This document shows positions 1 through 9,841 of a stretch of DNA of 64,000 nt, piece by piece. The stretch's first letter is position 1, and every line of letters begins with the position of its first letter. The position numbers and the translations under genes were made by a program. The notes beneath the pieces are model-generated. The model ran no database searches. It was not told the origin of the DNA and saw nothing but the letters and a program-made list of their open reading frames with translations. The stretch spans positions 11,811,916-11,875,915 of the forward strand of contig CM064713.1 of assembly GCA_032717465.1 (NCBI GenBank), in the 5' to 3' direction. The DNA comes from Coenobita brevimanus (taxonomy: Eukaryota; Arthropoda; Malacostraca; Decapoda; Coenobitidae).

Positions 1-33
1 GAACGCACATGAAGAAACTGCACATCTGCTTTG

Positions 34-69
34 TTATTATTATTATCATTATTATTATTATTATTATTC
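34..69. repeat. (ATT)n microsatellite
   Basis: Short trinucleotide tract of ATT with one C interruption. It sits at the boundary of the LINE 3' fragment that follows. Confidence 0.9.
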
Positions 70-74
70 ATCCG

Positions 75-416
75 GACCTCCTTTCCCACCCTGGGGCAGA
101 GTGAGGAGTAGCAATGTCCAGACAGCCCAAATCTGCCCAATCCAATGGATCACGCTTCCAGTCACTCATCATTCAAGCCCCCAGAATCCTGGCTTTATCG
201 GATACGCCAAAAACATTCACCACGTTAGCTTCACATAAACTTATCCGACTGAGTCAATCCGGACGCTGCCATGTTAAAAAGGGGTGCCAAATCCCTGATC
301 ATGCATTTCTCCTCACAACATTCATCCAACCAGCTCGATCTCTTGTCAGTTCCCTAGCCTCACCGACTTCCAAACCTCTCTTCCTCACACACTCATCCAC
401 CATATCTCTCCATCTT

Positions 417-418
<2 letters not shown>
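75..418 (-). mobile_element. Non-LTR retrotransposon 3' end (same family as 62.9-64 kb)
   Basis: About 340 bases match the segment near 62925-63262 almost base for base and in the same orientation. On the minus strand the high end encodes the last ~40 residues of a LINE ORF2, with the motif MVDECVRKRGLEVGEARELT and ending NVVRR plus a stop; the rest is 3' UTR. The coding part is cut off at an ATT tract (419-460). The family is assigned from the longer copy at the other end of the window, which retains reverse transcriptase. This is a 5'-truncated dead copy. Confidence 0.8.
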
Positions 419-459
<41 letters not shown>

Positions 460-460
460 G
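419..460. repeat. (ATT)n microsatellite
   Basis: About 14 uninterrupted ATT units. It replaces the upstream part of the flanking LINE fragment, and the poly-isoleucine ORFs on both strands here are artefacts of it. Confidence 0.95.
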
Positions 461-469
461 TGGTAGGTG

Positions 470-1150
470 GGGGCGCTCAATCGGATTGAGCCTATGTAGG
501 TTCATATCCAAGGGATGGTTGGAGTTTATTGCTCACGTAATGCCACTCACGGATGAGTGAGGCTGGTTACTCCCATCTTAAATGTCAGGACCAACTTGTC
601 TAGCCCCGGGCTCCTATGCTTCTCATGGAGAAACATAGGATTGGATGATTGATGGATGGATGGATTATCTCTTCTGTCACGAGCTCTGCTTTTATGCTTC
701 TCCCGCGCCCATCCCTCCCAATCCCTTACCAACCTACTCCTTGTTTTCAGCATCTTTTTTTCTTTTTTTTCCATCCCACATGGCCAGACAAATTTCTAAA
801 ACTTTCAATAACCCCTTTTCTGTCCTTCCCGTTTCCCTCTCTGCTCCCCCTTCCTCCTTCCCGTCTCTGTTTCCCTCTCCTTCCCTCCCCTCTCGCTGTG
901 TTCCCCTTTCTCCTTTCCATTTCCCTGTTTATCTGTCTCCAGTTCCACTCCTTTCTTCCCATTTCCGTAATTCTTGACGGTCTATATTGAGATCATGCAT
1001 TGTAGCTGGATGAGACCTGTCAGAATTTGCATCCAAAGGGTTGTTGGGGTATAATGTTCATAAAGTGCTACTCAGGGGTATGGAAGACTTGTCACTGTCG
1101 CCTTAAATTTTGTGACTGCGTAGCTTAACTCCGGCCTCCAACGCTACTGA
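470..1150. repeat. Diverged repeat pair (about 470-640 and 1000-1150)
   Basis: Two segments share an ordered set of words: a CATCCAAAGGG-type motif, a GGAGTTTATTG/GGGTATAATG block, CCATCTTAAAT/CGCCTTAAATT, and CTAGCCCCGGGCTCC/CTTAACTCCGGCCTCC. They look like two old copies of one dispersed repeat in direct orientation. The 660-990 stretch between them is pyrimidine-rich with no supported gene. Confidence 0.45.
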
Positions 1151-1254
1151 CTGAGTAAAATGATATATGAAGAGATACAGATATAGGTAAGATTGAGATG
1201 TTTTCTTAGGAGACTTTGCGGTATTTTATCAATTTAATCGCCCAATGCACTGGT

Positions 1255-1670
1255 GTAATTTCATTTTTACTTATGCTACAAAGGCTGTGCAGTTAGCATC
1301 TCAGACTGTGCAGCTGCTCGCCCCTTAACACCAAGGTTCGATTCTAAGTGTAAGCAGCAGGCGTCAGTCGACAGAGATGCCCATTCGGCCTTTGTGGGTT
1401 GGTAGGTAAAATTAGTACCTCAGATAACACTTAGAGGAAGTAACTGTGGTAACTTGGATGATGTAGTGGCCTTGTATCCCAGGATAATAAGTGAGTAATT
1501 AGTACCTCAGATAACACCTAGGGGAAGTAACTGTGGTAACTTGGATTATGTAGTAACCTTGTATCCCAGGATAATAAGTGAATAACCCGCCACAGGCTTA
1601 AAAGCTTAGGTTACTGGATGTGAGCACTGTGGCTGACTTACGGCGTCTGCCCTGACCTTTGCCTTTACAT
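1255..1670 (+). mobile_element. tRNA-derived SINE with a duplicated body
   Basis: A Pol III B-box-like sequence, GGTTCGATTCT, lies near 1333, about 45 bases after an A-box-like GCAGTTAGCATCTCAG near 1290. That spacing and order are those of a tRNA-related SINE head. The head is followed by a ~90-base unit present twice in tandem (about 1411-1497 and 1498-1585), starting TTAGTACCTCAGATAACAC and ending CCCAGGATAATAAGTGA. The head is too diverged to fold as a functional tRNA. No clear tail or target duplication was seen. Confidence 0.55.
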
Positions 1671-2436
1671 TTCTGGATTATTACTTTCAGCTTAGGATAG
1701 ACCTCTCGTATTAAATGTAACAATGAAGGGAATGATTAACTACTCCAATTTCGAAAGTGGTTTCTAAGCTGCAGAGCACTGGGTACAATTTTTAAATAAG
1801 GAGCATCTTCATCATGGTTCCTCTCCATTATTGTTGCACTCACAGGGACAGCCAAATATAGTGCCTGTCCCTATCCCTGTCACTTACTCACCCACACACT
1901 GTACTTCTTGAAGAATGGGATCCAGATCTTATGGGTTATGGGAGGAGTGCTTGAAAAAAAAAAAAAATAGCACAATAGAACCTCCCCCTGGGCACTGTGG
2001 GACTTTCGAGGGCTGCCCCTGGCCCCCCAAACCACTGGGATGACCAGCATTTTATGTAGGAACACGAATTTTAGTACAGTGGTACAGCTCCACTAATGCA
2101 AGGTTATAAGCATGGTGTGACCCACGAAGGCTACCCTGTACAGAGAAGGACGACCTCTGGTGGTCTAAGTCATTACGTACAAAGTTTTATGTCCAGCCAA
2201 AATGTTTATTCAAAGAACATGAAGTGTTGCATACTGACTGATATTCACTCAGGACATGTTTTGCGAAGGTTATAACAAATGAGGGTCACCCCTAATGAGG
2301 GAGGGAGCTGCCCCCAAAGATCCATGATACTGCCATTATGCAAGGTCATAGTTTTTATTCTAGGCGTTTACCAAGCCACGTTTATGCCCGGGTGGAACCC
2401 CCCAATGTCCACCTCCCACAAGCTGGGAGATGGTCA
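1671..2436. other. No recognised feature
   Basis: Moderately AT-rich sequence with a poly-A/T run near 1955-1968. ORFs on both strands are short and show no family signal. Confidence 0.5.
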
Positions 2437-2490
2437 CAAACACACACACACACACACACATATACGAGTATATATATATATATATATATG
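2437..2490. repeat. Compound (CA)n-(TA)n microsatellite
   Basis: A CA tract passes directly into a TA tract. ORFs spanning it are compositional artefacts. Confidence 0.95.
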
Positions 2491-2782
2491 GCACGTGGGT
2501 GGCCATGATAACGAGCGTGCACTCACAACAAGAGACGGGCGGTAAGTATGGAGGATGCAGGGGCGCTCTAGCGGACAGTGGCAGAACTACACACCAAAAC
2601 ATGGCTGGTCCGTGCCGCGTGCGCCAAGTTCAAATTATGGGGGGAAAAAAGTCAGATTTTTTTTCCATTTTTTTGCGATTTGGGGGGGTTTTTGGGAATA
2701 CTGAATCCCGGGACCACAATATCCGGTAAGTGGGGGTGTCCGGAAAGTGGGCGTCAGGATAGTATGGGGATTACTGTATAAA

Positions 2783-2914
<132 letters not shown>

Positions 2915-3128
2915 GAAGCTGCATTTTCCTCCTCACATTTTTTCTCCTCTCATTTCCTCTCTCCTGCAGGAACTGAGGGAAGTACAGTATGTGCTTTTCT
3001 TCTGACGTATTTCTTATCCTCAGGAAATCCTTCAAATTGTACTAGTTAAATATAAGCCACATTTACCACTTGTCTACCAGGGATCTTTCCTAACGTGATA
3101 TCTCCTGGTAACAACAACAGTAACTTAA

Positions 3129-3874
3129 CCCGCCCCGTCCCGACCAATTTTCCATCACTGACTCCCCCCAATCCCAAACAATTTTGGAAAAAAAATATTT
3201 GGCTCAAACCTCCACTTTTGGTGAGAAATATCGAAAATTCATAGAGAAATCGCTCACCTGAGGTTGAAAATACTCGATACAGGTAGCAGTACTCCTTACC
3301 TTACTGGGTTTTCTATCAGGCTGGCTCCAAAGAAAACGAGTTCTATGGAAGGGTAACTATTCCACACCACTCATAAACGGTATTTATTTATTTATTTGGT
3401 ACGAATTTATATGCAGTACATGAGTATATTGGTTTTCAAACAGTAATATAGGCAATATAAGCATTGTTTCACTCACTAACACATCAACATTACCTGACTT
3501 TTTTGGGAGGCATTACCTGATCATCATTTCTGACTATTTCTTCCTCTAATGCTATGTAAACTTTGTCCTCCACATTGTCATCAATTGGGGAATCACTCTG
3601 GCCCTGAATGTCTTTATTGGCCAGGTCACTGGTAACAGGTGAATTGCCGAGACAATGGCATTTGGGGGGGCGGAGGTCATGCACAGTAAGGCATTGTCCC
3701 TGCCTGGCATCTTGTAGAGGAAGGTGTTCCGTGTATACATACCAAAAGTCACACGCCAAAATTGAAAATTGTGCAAATTAAGAATCTTGCAATTGCATGA
3801 CGTACCGGTACGTCGATGGGTCTAGCTGTGACAAAACATTGTGACATACCCATACATCGATGGGACGCCTCGAG
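3129..3874 (-). mobile_element. piggyBac-type MITE, copy 1 (TTAA flanked)
   Basis: The 746-bp element is bounded by TTAA at 3125-3128 and 3875-3878. The left end reads CCCGCCCCGTCCCGA. The right subterminal region has two palindromic blocks (GACGTACCGGTACGTC at 3799 and a CATACCCATACATCGATGGGA version at 3845). These are shared with the element at 11233 and the full-length piggyBac at 48458. The minus strand keeps a remnant of the transposase N-terminus with an SDSPIDD-type acidic motif (3759-3490), so the element looks like an internal-deletion derivative. The host sequence at this site is not recognised. Confidence 0.85.
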
Positions 3875-3878
3875 TTAA

Positions 3879-5690
3879 GAATGACGATTATGAGTTGAAG
3901 GCACTGATTTATATACACTGGATGGGGCATGCTGCGTACGACTACACGGGGGCGGCTGAAGCCTGTGTGCAGCGGCGGCCATCTTGGTCATCCCATCGAG
4001 CTCAAACGCTTGCGTGTATACACACATAACTCGGTCCAAGAAATGGAGAACTTTCATCAGAACTGAGGCCCTTACGTTATTAACTTTGGAGTTTCTCATT
4101 TACTACCATTTATAATGTAACTGGTAATGAAAAACCCACTTACTATACCATTGCCACCCTTTACGATGTCATAATATGAATCACGCCAATCCGATCACTA
4201 TCAATGTCCCATCAATAAACTCCCGATTAGCTGGATGCGTCTACGCCAGCCTTATTCGTGCTGTCAAGTATTATTTTAGCATATTGAAGGGCAGAAGCCA
4301 AATATCCAAGGTTATTGCGAGCGAGTAGATGTAACTGACGAAGTAATATCGGTGAAGTGGCAAGAGATTGCATATAGCACAATACAAAAGTCATAACATA
4401 ATCCAACATATATCAACAGCATACACAATCACACATTCCTGAATAAGATCAACTTAGACAGTTGTTTCCTAAGTGATGGTCCATTCAGCTTCTCCATGAA
4501 GCTCTTGACCAGATGAGCATCCTAATTTTGATATAACAAAATGCGATACATTTGGTCATCGCAAATAAATGATTATGATCTGCTGGACAGTCCAGCATGT
4601 GCCCATGCAACTGCACAGACAGTTGTTGCCGTCCAACATCATCCAACACAGTGGTAGCAAGCACTGACACGATGTGCAGTGACTGTGGCAAGCTACCTAC
4701 ATGGGTAGAATGTACCCTCAATTTCCATGAAACCCTTTATGTAAGTCATTGCATACTGAGCCATCAGGGCGCAATTTGATGGCAATCCCCTCACTGGGCA
4801 CTTGCACCAAAAAATTTAGTCCGTAAATTTGTAGTGCACCACGGATGCTGGTGGCACTTCCAGTTTTACACTATTTTTCAGTTAAAATATACAGTATACA
4901 TGGAGTACTTGAATGTTGTCAGATATTGCCTAATCAATCTCTCCCTGTTTAATTATCAAACAAGAGTTAAGTGAGAATAAACAAGCATCACAGCAGTTTG
5001 TTGTGTGCAGCAATTGTAGTGACATTAAATTTTTGGTGTGAGCGGCCACTGATTATCAAACCAGTCAGAAGAGCCATACGTTACTGTTGTTGTTTGCCCT
5101 ACTATTAGAAAATGCAACAACAAATATGCTGAGAGAGACAATAGGGAAAAATGGATAAAGAATCCAGTGCCAGTTATGCTGTATCACAGTAATTTTCTAG
5201 CACATTCGAGGGTCATCAACAGAATTTGCTCACTGTGAATATGTATATAACCTGAACCTGTGGTAAGGCTAAATTGAACATTGTGATCGGATATCTCATT
5301 AATCCAGTTTTTCCAAATGGCCTCAACCAGGAATCTGTATGTGTCTTATGCATTCCTTGGTGCCTTAAGATATAAAATACGGATGAATGCAGTGAGACAA
5401 ATAGGTAGTTGATATAAATCAGCTCAAGGCATAATCACCAATGAACGTCTGTACACAGGCCTTATCGGCCTCTTGGTGCAGTTAATCACTGCACACAATG
5501 GCATGGTGTTGACTATTAACTGTATCGATTGTTTTATCTCCAAACTATCATGCGTAGCCTTAGCTTCAAGCAAGAAACACAAAAAATGTACACTGAAAGT
5601 GTAAACACATGCGTCAACGATCGTCTTGGGAGCACCAAGATGGTGGCCGCTGGCCTCAACTGTAGAGGGAGATCCATATCCTCTTGTATA
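3879..5690. mobile_element. Possible DNA transposon with ~100-bp inverted ends
   Basis: The left part (about 3905-4030) and the right part (about 5580-5690) are imperfect inverted repeats. Both run from TATATACA-type ends through a shared block reading GGCGGCCATCTTGGT on the left and its complement on the right, towards a TGTTTACAC/GTGTATACAC motif. Between them the minus strand (4721-4227) has broken reading frames with an NHLFAMTK...YIKIRML region followed by a leucine-rich stretch, which resembles transposase C-termini only in a general way. Superfamily, ends and duplication are not settled. No intact ORF over 80 codons. Confidence 0.35.
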
Positions 5691-5692
5691 TA

Positions 5693-6447
5693 TGAGGTGC
5701 TACCCAAAAGTTCAAGTAATTTGAATACTGTAGGAAAATAAGTTAGCTTACCTCCTAGTTCTCACTGTGGCCTTTGAAGTAGTCCCCTTGGGCATATATG
5801 CAGTGGTTCCAGCGTTATTTCCGCGAGTCCATGCATCCCTGGAAGGCTTCAGGCATGATGGTCTTGAGCACCTCGTGCGATTCTGTCTGGATCTCCTCAG
5901 TCGAGTCAAATCGACGTCCTTTCAGGCGTAATTTCAGCTTGGGAAACAGCAAAAAGTTGCAGGGGACAAGGTCAGGCAAATAGGGTGGGTGGGGAATGAC
6001 TACCGTGTTAGTGGAAGCCAGGAACTGCCAGACAACAATTGATGTGTATGTGGGGGTGTTGTCATGATGCAGGACCCATTCCTTGTTCTTCCACTGTTCT
6101 GGATGTTTGTGGCGGATGTTCTCCCTCAGACGCTGCAAAACTTCACAGTAAAATTTTCCACTGCCAAATTGACTGGGTGGGACAAATTCCTTGTGAACAA
6201 TCCCTTGGATATAGAAGAAAATGATCAACATCGACTTGACATTGCTGCGCCATTGCAAAACCGCCAAACCACCTACACACCACGTTACAATGGTAAGCAC
6301 AGCCCAACAGCACGTCTGGTCACAGACACGGCCGAGGCCACACTGACACACAAGGAGTGTTGTTGACTCCTTCTAGCAGTAAAAGGCAAAACTGCAAATG
6401 GTTGGCTCCCTCTGTTCAAATTACTGGAACTTTTGGGTAGCACCTCA
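5693..6447 (-). mobile_element. Internally deleted mariner element
   Basis: The terminal inverted repeats match well: the left starts TGAGGTGCTACCCAAAAGTT, the right ends AACTTTTGGGTAGCACCTCA. Both are flanked by TA (5691-5692 and 6448-6449), the Tc1/mariner duplication. At 755 bp it is well short of the ~1.3 kb typical for mariner; the helix-turn-helix N-terminal half of the transposase is gone. Confidence 0.9.
5815..6351 (-). pseudogene. mariner transposase, C-terminal catalytic half (broken)
   Basis: The minus-strand frame (178 codons) carries the mariner catalytic region. A beta-strand segment resembling the first-aspartate block (near SMLIIFFYIQGIVHKEF) comes first, then HHDN with the second acidic residue, then PYLPDLVPCNFLLFPKLK. 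In DD34D transposases the residue after the PC/PS pair is the third aspartate; here it is asparagine. The first ~150 residues of a normal ~345-residue protein are missing because of the internal deletion, so the protein cannot bind its ends or cut. The frame continues to lower coordinates past 5815 towards the terminal repeat. Family assignment is firm. Confidence 0.85.
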
Positions 6448-6772
6448 TATATCAATAGTTGAAGGTATAAAGGAGGATTTTCGGATACTAGGTCTATTCA
6501 GAAAGTATCCAACTTCATTTATTTTCTTACCAATCAGTTGGAGGATAAGGGCAGGGTTTTGTGTAGCACAGTGGAGGACCTTTGTGCACATGCGTGGTTA
6601 ATGGCAGCCACCACGAGTGACTCAGTGGCTGTCAGTCAGCCTCATGGCCATGCATCTAACACTTGTCGCGTTTCTGCACTCGACATGGTGACCGAAAAAT
6701 CTGAACATTGTTCCTGCATCAAATTTTGCCAAAAAGCAGGTGATGCCCAAGTTGAAACTTTCGGGAAGATAT

Positions 6773-7257
6773 AGCATGTTTACCCGTCCCCTTCCCAGAG
6801 GGGTCACTGGACAGTTATTGTTTTCACTTGGTTTATCTGTCTGTCTGTCTGTCTGTTAACAACTTTATGGAAAAACTACTGGTGCAAATTTGACTAAAAT
6901 TACAGGGATACTGGGCTATGGCCTTTTGATCACCAGATTAAATCTGGGGCAGAATTGGGCCAAGGCCCAGGCTGTTGGCCCAAAAAATGTACAAAAAAAT
7001 CTTTTTTCCCAATAACTCCTTTCAAATTCGTCATATCGACATGAAACCAAAACCTAAATGTGCGTCTTTTAAATCTGCATCCTATAACATGCCTCACTAC
7101 ATGAGGCAGGTCACCCCTTAGTTAGTGGTAGGGGGGGTCAATGGCAGGTGGGTTGGGCCTAAAATTTCAAATGGGCATAAATTGTTACTTTTCACTCGCT
7201 TTACTCCAAATTTGACTAGATATTTTGTTGTGTTTATAAGTCAGCACTAAAATGACT
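6773..7257. other. Unidentified insertion within the mariner
   Basis: About 485 bp lies between two transposase blocks and is not mariner coding sequence. It contains a (CTGT)n tract at 6837-6857 and a GGGCCAAGGCCCAGGC near-palindrome. No ORF of note and no clear target duplication were seen, so its nature is unknown. Confidence 0.5.
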
Positions 7258-7674
7258 GCCAGGGAGGGTTTGCTGTACCTTGGCACTGCTTCTTGTTTGG
7301 GGAATGAAGCCATGAGAGTAACGCAAATAAAGGAGTGGTAATATTGCTTCAAAAATGGCTGAATGTCAGTCTGGAGCGATGTACGTCTTGGAAGGCCATC
7401 AACAAGCAGGAGTGCTGAAAATGTGAAGAAAGTCTGTTTTTGTTGTCGGAAATCGTCGATTGACTGTCAGAGAAATTGCTGATGAAATTGAAATAAGAGA
7501 TGGATCAACAGATGAAATTTTAATGGATGATTTGGGCATGCAAAGAGTTGTCACCAAGTTTGTTCCAAAGCTTTTTTCACGTGAACAACAAACTCTGCAG
7601 ATGAACACTGTGCAAGACATGTTGGAGTGTGCAAATTGCGATCCAGACTTTCTGTAGACAAATCACTGGATATG

Positions 7675-9147
7675 ATTGAAATACAGCATAGTGTCCTTTG
7701 GAATGTCCAACCACCTCCACCAGGAATTCAGCATAGTGCCCCCGTGAACTCCAAGACACCCCCACAGGACCCCACGGAGGAGCAGCAGCAGCGCACTGAG
7801 ACTCGGTGTGACAATGACCGAAGTCAGCCCAGGCCGTACCCCACCCACCGTCGCCATAGCAGGAATCCTGCACTACCTTCCAGGCAAGCTTCCACCAACC
7901 AACCTCAGGGTGGAGCTGTCTGTCCAGCTCCTGCCAGCGCTCCTAAGGAGTCGGCCTGTAGCAACTCCTGCCTTCTTCAGGAGATGGCCAGTAGCCTTTC
8001 TGAAGGTGTCTTCCCTCTTGAGACGGCCAGTAGCTGCTCGCCCCTCGCTAAGGAATCGGCCAGTAGCCGACCTGAGGGTAACCAGGAGACGGCTGGTAGC
8101 CGTTCCCACCTTCATCAGAATGTCTCCTTCTGGAGACGGCCGGTAGTCGCTCCACACCCTCTGCTGAAGGAGTCAGCCTGTAGCCGCTCCAACCTTCATC
8201 AGACAGCCAGTAGCCGCTCCGAAGGCATTGTCCCTGAGTCGGCCTGTAGCCGCTCCACGTCCCTCCTGCAGGAGTCGGCCTGTAGCCACTCCCACCTTTG
8301 TCAGACGGGTGGTAGCCGCTCCGAAGGTGTTGCCCCTGAGTCGGCCTGTAGCCGCTTCTCATTCCTACTGAAGGAGTCAGCCTGCAGCCGCTCGCGCCTT
8401 CGTCAGACGGCTGGTAGCCACTCAGAAGGTGTTGCCCCCAAGTCGGCCTGTAGCCTCTCTACACCCCTCCTGAAGGAGACTGCCTGTAGTCGCTCCCGCC
8501 TTCGTCAGACAGCTGGTAGCCGCTCCGAAGGTGTCCCTGGGTTTGCTGGCAGTTACTCACCCTCTCAGGCCACAGCCAGTAGCCGGGCCTCGGGGCCTTG
8601 TGGTCACGCCCCTGGGAAGCCACGGCCAGTAGCCATGCCCCATGGCCAGAAGTGGCAGAGAGCAGCCCCGCCGCCCCAGCATGAGACGAGTTCCCTGACC
8701 CCCAATGCAGAGGACATAGAGGAGTACTGGAGAGGCCCCATAGCTTCCCCCAGCCTCTGCTCGCTACGACTGGCCCTGAAGAAGACCCACCTGACAGACC
8801 CTGATGCAGACCTGTGCCGCAGCCCCTCCCTGTCGGCGCCATCGAGCTCTGGGGGCCGCAGCCCTCGGGAACCCCAAGCCCTCCCCAGACAACTCCCTAT
8901 GCCCCGACGACGGAGGACCTCTACCTCTGGCAGGAACCTGTACGAGAGGTTCAGGCAATTGTTTGGCCCCAGTCCTGAGGGCCACACTCCTGTCCCCAGC
9001 CCGAAAAGTGCGGTCCCCCTTCGCCACCTGCAGCCCTGGACAAGAGAAGACGCCCCTGCGAGTGACCCCGTGCCCTCTCGGCACGGCCTCCCCTGGCGGT
9101 GCCCCTGCTTCGGCAGAAGTAGAGCCGCATTGTCTCCCCGCCAGTGA
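7675..9147 (+). CDS. Long GC-rich ORF inside the solo LTR, function unknown
   Basis: An uninterrupted plus-strand frame runs to a stop at 9147. The frame opens upstream (ATG at 7627) in mariner sequence, so the first ~16 residues belong to the host element; the first ATG-initiated start inside the LTR is uncertain. The product is rich in Ser, Ala, Arg and Pro, with about eight degenerate repeats built on ESACSRS...QTAGSRSEGV (roughly residues 130-310). A proline- and arginine-rich tail follows. I recognise no domain. The opposite strand is also largely open here (SGYRPT-type repeats), so openness may come from GC-rich repeat composition rather than selection. It could be LTR-encoded protein, antisense protein, or non-coding. 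Confidence 0.35.
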   Translation: MEIQHSVLWNVQPPPPGIQHSAPVNSKTPPQDPTEEQQQRTETRCDNDRSQPRPYPTHRRHSRNPALPSRQASTNQPQGGAVCPAPASAPKESACSNSCLLQEMASSLSEGVFPLETASSCSPLAKESASSRPEGNQETAGSRSHLHQNVSFWRRPVVAPHPLLKESACSRSNLHQTASSRSEGIVPESACSRSTSLLQESACSHSHLCQTGGSRSEGVAPESACSRFSFLLKESACSRSRLRQTAGSHSEGVAPKSACSLSTPLLKETACSRSRLRQTAGSRSEGVPGFAGSYSPSQATASSRASGPCGHAPGKPRPVAMPHGQKWQRAAPPPQHETSSLTPNAEDIEEYWRGPIASPSLCSLRLALKKTHLTDPDADLCRSPSLSAPSSSGGRSPREPQALPRQLPMPRRRRTSTSGRNLYERFRQLFGPSPEGHTPVPSPKSAVPLRHLQPWTREDAPASDPVPSRHGLPWRCPCFGRSRAALSPRQ

Positions 9148-9841
9148 CTCATGAGACAGTGACTGCGACCCTATTGTAGCGTAACAGTGGCGAGGCGATA
9201 AAGTGCATTCATAGTACCAGACCAAGTGTTTTAAGTGAAACTGGAATGATGATGATCTAACAGTGACAAGGCAGAACAGTGAATAGTCCATGTAGAACCA
9301 AAGTGCTAGTGAATAAGACCGATGCACAATATCCATCATATCACAGTAAGAGAAATACCCAAGCCATGGAGTTTGTAGTAATAATTAACCAAACGTCCCT
9401 TGCCCCCAGAAAATAGTAAAGTGAACATGCTACCAGTAAACTCTGCCTCATACTACCATAATCACAATTAGACCCCAGTGCCTTACACCCTCCCCTAGTG
9501 AGCCTCAACTCTAATTCCTCCATGTGCTCAGAGACCTTGGACTGTACTAATTCTGCATACTCCGCCTCGAGTGTTATTTTAGTGCATTTCTCCCATAGTA
9601 TCCTGTGAGATACTGATTATCTAGATATAAGTGTTTGTGATCTACCAAATATTGTGTTTGTAACATCTGCTGTTGTCCCTTGTCTGACTGAGTAATACAC
9701 GTGTAAGGTTATTGCCTGGAGTTTTTGTGCCCTACCTCTCTCTTATTTGTCCTAAGCCCCAGTCTCATCTCGAAAGAGAACCCCGCTACGTGTTAGGTGT
9801 CTGAAGAAAGGGAAGTCGAGCCTTAAACACCTACCATTACA
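7677..9841. mobile_element. Large solo LTR (2165 bp) with 5-bp duplication
   Basis: The insertion begins TGAAATACAGC and ends ACCTACCATTACA, i.e. TG...CA. It is flanked by a perfect ATGAT duplication at 7672-7676 and 9842-9846. Deleting it with one ATGAT restores the mariner reading frame exactly, so boundaries and duplication are well supported. TG...CA termini with a 5-bp duplication are the signature of an LTR retrotransposon; with no gag-pol inside, a solo LTR is the simplest reading. The right third is AT-rich, while the first two thirds are GC-rich and open in several frames. Confidence 0.75.
8020..8560. repeat. Degenerate tandem repeats, ~60-75 bp unit
   Basis: Recurring words GAGTCGGCCTGTAGCCGCTC, CTTCGTCAGACGGCTGGTAGC and CTCCGAAGGTGTTGCCCC alternate across this stretch. 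Units vary in length by multiples of 3, which keeps the plus-strand frame open. Confidence 0.8.

Noticed and set aside
1280..1345. Possible functional tRNA gene
   Set aside because: The A- and B-box-like motifs are present, but the sequence does not form acceptor and anticodon stems and runs into a SINE body.
7460..7657. Small independent gene of 65 codons
   Set aside because: The residues (VREIADEI...VVTKFVPKL) are the linker of the mariner transposase.
8020..8560. Spaced repeats resembling a CRISPR array
   Set aside because: Units are degenerate, of unequal length and coding-like, in a eukaryotic LTR; no constant repeat with unique spacers.
8604..9339. 182- and 191-codon minus-strand ORFs
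   Set aside because: They lie opposite the longer plus-strand frame in GC-rich sequence. Without conservation data neither strand can be preferred, and I saw no domain.
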